Source of the DNA: an uncultured Flavobacteriaceae bacterium | GTDB taxonomy: Bacteria; Bacteroidota; Bacteroidia; Flavobacteriales; Flavobacteriaceae | NCBI GenBank assembly: GCA_947488435.1 | Contig: CANKZG010000003.1 | Coordinates: forward strand, 124,001-188,000 | Direction of reading: 5' to 3' | DNA length: 64,000 bases | Shown here: in pieces, positions 62,353-64,000 of the stretch | Numbering within the stretch: the first letter of the stretch is position 1 | Layout: each line of letters begins with the position of its first letter | Made by a program: the position numbers and the translations under genes | Notes under the pieces: generated by a model | The model's database searches: none | Told to the model about the DNA's origin: nothing | Seen by the model: the letters and a program-made list of their open reading frames with translations, nothing else

Positions 62353-64000
62353 ATGTTGGAAGATAACGATCAAGAGCTGCAGCAAAATGCAGAAAGTGAA
62401 GGAGGCTCGGATACCAACAATGTCGCACCTGTTTCTGAACAAGAAAGCAAAGAAGAAATCACAACAGAAACAACTACAACATCATCGAAGGAAATGCCAA
62501 ACGAGGCACAAATAACTTCTTTTGATAATGCTGATAACACAGACAATGTCATATCTGATTCTACTGAAGATACCGAAGGCACTACGGCCAGCAAATCGGT
62601 TACACCAGAAGAAAAGAAGGAAGAAGTCTTAGAGGAAATTGAGCAAAACAATGCCGAAGATGCTGAAGACAAGGACAACCACCAACGACATCATATTCCA
62701 GAGTTAGATTACCATTCCATGTCCATGGAAAACCTAGTTGGTGAATTGCAAAAGCTCGTGCGGAACGAAAAGATTCAAGCTATAAAAAGGCATGTAGATA
62801 GTATTAAACAAGAGTTTGATCTTAAGTTTCAGGACTTTATTGAACACAAAAAAGAAGATTTCGTCAGTCAAGGTGGTAATGAAATTGATTTTCGTTACAA
62901 TTCAGTAACCAAAAGACAGTTTAATGAGGTCTACGCAGATTATCGTGAAAAAAGAGATCAATATTTTAAGAGTCTAGAACGCTCTCTGGGTGACAACCTC
63001 AACAATCGACTAGAAATTATCGAAGAATTAAAAGGATTGGTAAATGTTGAAGAGGATATAAATACCACCTATAAAAACTTTAAAGATATTCAAGAAAGGT
63101 GGCGGAATGCCGGTCCAATTCCGCGAAACAATTACAATGACGTTTGGAAAACTTACCATCATCATATTGAAATTTTCTACGATTTTCTGCATTTAAATAG
63201 AGAACTGAGAGATTTAGATTTCAAACATAATCTGGAAGAAAAGTTAAAGATCATTACCAGAGCGGAAGCATTGGTTGAAGAGCCAGATTTAATGAAAGCC
63301 TTTAACGAGTTACAAACGCTGCATAAAATTTGGAAGGAAGATATTGGTCCTGTAGACAAGGCAAATAGAGAAGAGATTTGGGGAAGGTTTAGCAATGCTA
63401 CCAGAGCGCTGCATCAACGCAGACAGGACTATTACAAAGAACAGGATGCCGTTTATGAAAAAAATCTGGAACGCAAAAAGGAAATCATAGCAGCGATACA
63501 TACCATTTCTACTAAAATCGCCACTAGTCATCGAAATTTACAACAACAGATTCGAGAAATAGAAAAACTACGGGAAGATTTTTTTAGCGCTGGTAAAGTT
63601 CCTATGAAATCGAATGAATCTACATGGGCAGCTTTTAAAGAAGCCGTACGTACCTTTAATAAAGGAAAAAACACTTTTTATAAAAGCCTTAAAAAAGAGC
63701 AGCAAGAAAATTTAGAAAAAAAACGAGCACTTCTAGAACTCGCGGTTTCGCTTAAAGACGGAGAGGATTGGGATAGTATTACTCCTCAGATGAAACGTAT
63801 TCAGAACGATTGGAAAAAAATAGGTCATGTTCCAAGAAAGTATTCTGATAAAATTTGGAATGAATTTAAGAATGCCTGTAATCATTACTTTGATCGTTTG
63901 CATGCGCGTAAGAACAAATCTCAAAAACAAGAATTAGAAAACCTTGATAAAAAGAATGCTTGTTTAAAACGCTTACGAGCTTTTGAGCTTAGTAAAGATC
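62353..64000 (+). CDS. DUF349 repeat protein (C-terminus beyond window)
   Basis: The frame is open from ATG 62353 to the window edge (549 full codons). Residues 1-110 form an acidic, Thr/Ser/Glu-rich, probably disordered segment. After that come DUF349 repeats marked by a W-x-x-x/G-P pattern: NAGPIPRNNYNDVWKTY near 251, DIGPVDKANREEIWGRF near 329, SAGKVPMKSNESTWAAF near 412 and KIGHVPRKYSDKIWNEF near 488, about 78 residues apart and charged-helical between. DUF349 proteins are predicted coiled-coil proteins; function unknown here. A 173-base gap lies upstream, without a clear TAnnTTTG element. Confidence 0.88.
   Translation, partial: MLEDNDQELQQNAESEGGSDTNNVAPVSEQESKEEITTETTTTSSKEMPNEAQITSFDNADNTDNVISDSTEDTEGTTASKSVTPEEKKEEVLEEIEQNNAEDAEDKDNHQRHHIPELDYHSMSMENLVGELQKLVRNEKIQAIKRHVDSIKQEFDLKFQDFIEHKKEDFVSQGGNEIDFRYNSVTKRQFNEVYADYREKRDQYFKSLERSLGDNLNNRLEIIEELKGLVNVEEDINTTYKNFKDIQERWRNAGPIPRNNYNDVWKTYHHHIEIFYDFLHLNRELRDLDFKHNLEEKLKIITRAEALVEEPDLMKAFNELQTLHKIWKEDIGPVDKANREEIWGRFSNATRALHQRRQDYYKEQDAVYEKNLERKKEIIAAIHTISTKIATSHRNLQQQIREIEKLREDFFSAGKVPMKSNESTWAAFKEAVRTFNKGKNTFYKSLKKEQQENLEKKRALLELAVSLKDGEDWDSITPQMKRIQNDWKKIGHVPRKYSDKIWNEFKNACNHYFDRLHARKNKSQKQELENLDKKNACLKRLRAFELSKD

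Noticed and set aside
62370-62678. 102-codon Ser-rich minus-strand open frame
   Set aside because: Opposite to the acidic Glu/Thr-rich start of the DUF349 gene; its Ser/Val-rich composition is the mirror of that segment.
1-64000. tRNA or rRNA genes, CRISPR arrays, insertion sequences or prophage genes
   Set aside because: Intergenic gaps are short, and no cloverleaf, repeat-spacer or transposase/integrase signature was seen.

Overview
The window is AT-rich, densely coded bacterial chromosome and almost certainly comes from a member of the Flavobacteriaceae (Bacteroidota). Reasons: a gliding-motility lipoprotein of the GldI type; a large secreted protein with SprB-like repeats at the left edge; family-typical genes (DUF5683 after parAB, DUF6122, DUF3810, OstA-like, a long LepB); many -7 promoter elements of the Bacteroidota form TAnnTTTG; and few recognisable Shine-Dalgarno sequences. 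I see no rRNA, tRNA, CRISPR array, insertion sequence or prophage, and no gene-free stretch longer than about 300 bases.

Layout. 1-2283 (minus): a secreted multi-repeat protein cut by the window edge. 2423-3544: a sugar dehydrogenase-like lipoprotein. 3579-14397: a peptidoglycan-recycling and amino-sugar locus. It holds murQ and a DeoR-type regulator on the minus strand. Divergent from them runs a tight plus-strand operon: NagB-PIG-L fusion, nitrilase-family amidase, GHL10 (DigH-like) glycosidase, AmpG-like permease, NagZ-like GH3, a methyltransferase and AnmK. 14500-21911: udk, an FtsB/DivIC-like protein, both methylmalonyl-CoA mutase subunits and an M16 protease. 22108-27954: parA, parB, DUF5683, dapB, lepB, WbqC-like and DUF6122 genes. 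27941-32789 (minus): a small membrane protein, mutL, two rhomboids and an EEP-family protein. 32891-34143 (minus): a TPR membrane protein and ribH. 34372-36171: recF, a small lipoprotein and DUF721/DciA. 36199-37710 (minus): ndk and a PhoD-like phosphatase. 37858-40622: an NrnA-like DHH phosphoesterase, gldI and a cyclophilin-FKBP fusion. 40685-42145 (minus): pepD. 42273-47756: DUF3810 and two amidohydrolase-family proteins. 47833-48633 (minus): a DUF6503-like lipoprotein. 48709-54871: TrmH, an M48 protease, Rel, Fur and purA. 54971-64000: OstA-like, a class III aminotransferase, a TPR protein, two tandem DUF368 (PopT-like) proteins, aroE, and a DUF349 protein cut by the right edge.

How the genes work together. 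The recycling locus covers cleavage of glycan fragments (GHL10, NagZ), import (AmpG), phosphorylation of anhydroMurNAc (AnmK), lactyl-ether cleavage (MurQ) and deamination (NagB domain). No nagA is present, but a PIG-L deacetylase domain is fused to the NagB domain. The regulator/nagB intergenic region has a symmetric operator-like layout. Elsewhere the theme is envelope housekeeping: undecaprenyl-phosphate recycling, LPS-transport-like protein, signal peptidase, foldases, division and chromosome segregation.

Most notable: the recycling locus with its fused NagB-PIG-L and probable operator; several genes whose start codon lies only 5-6 bases after a TAnnTTTG element, suggesting leaderless mRNAs; degenerate MutL endonuclease motifs; and amidohydrolase-like domains that have lost their metal ligands.
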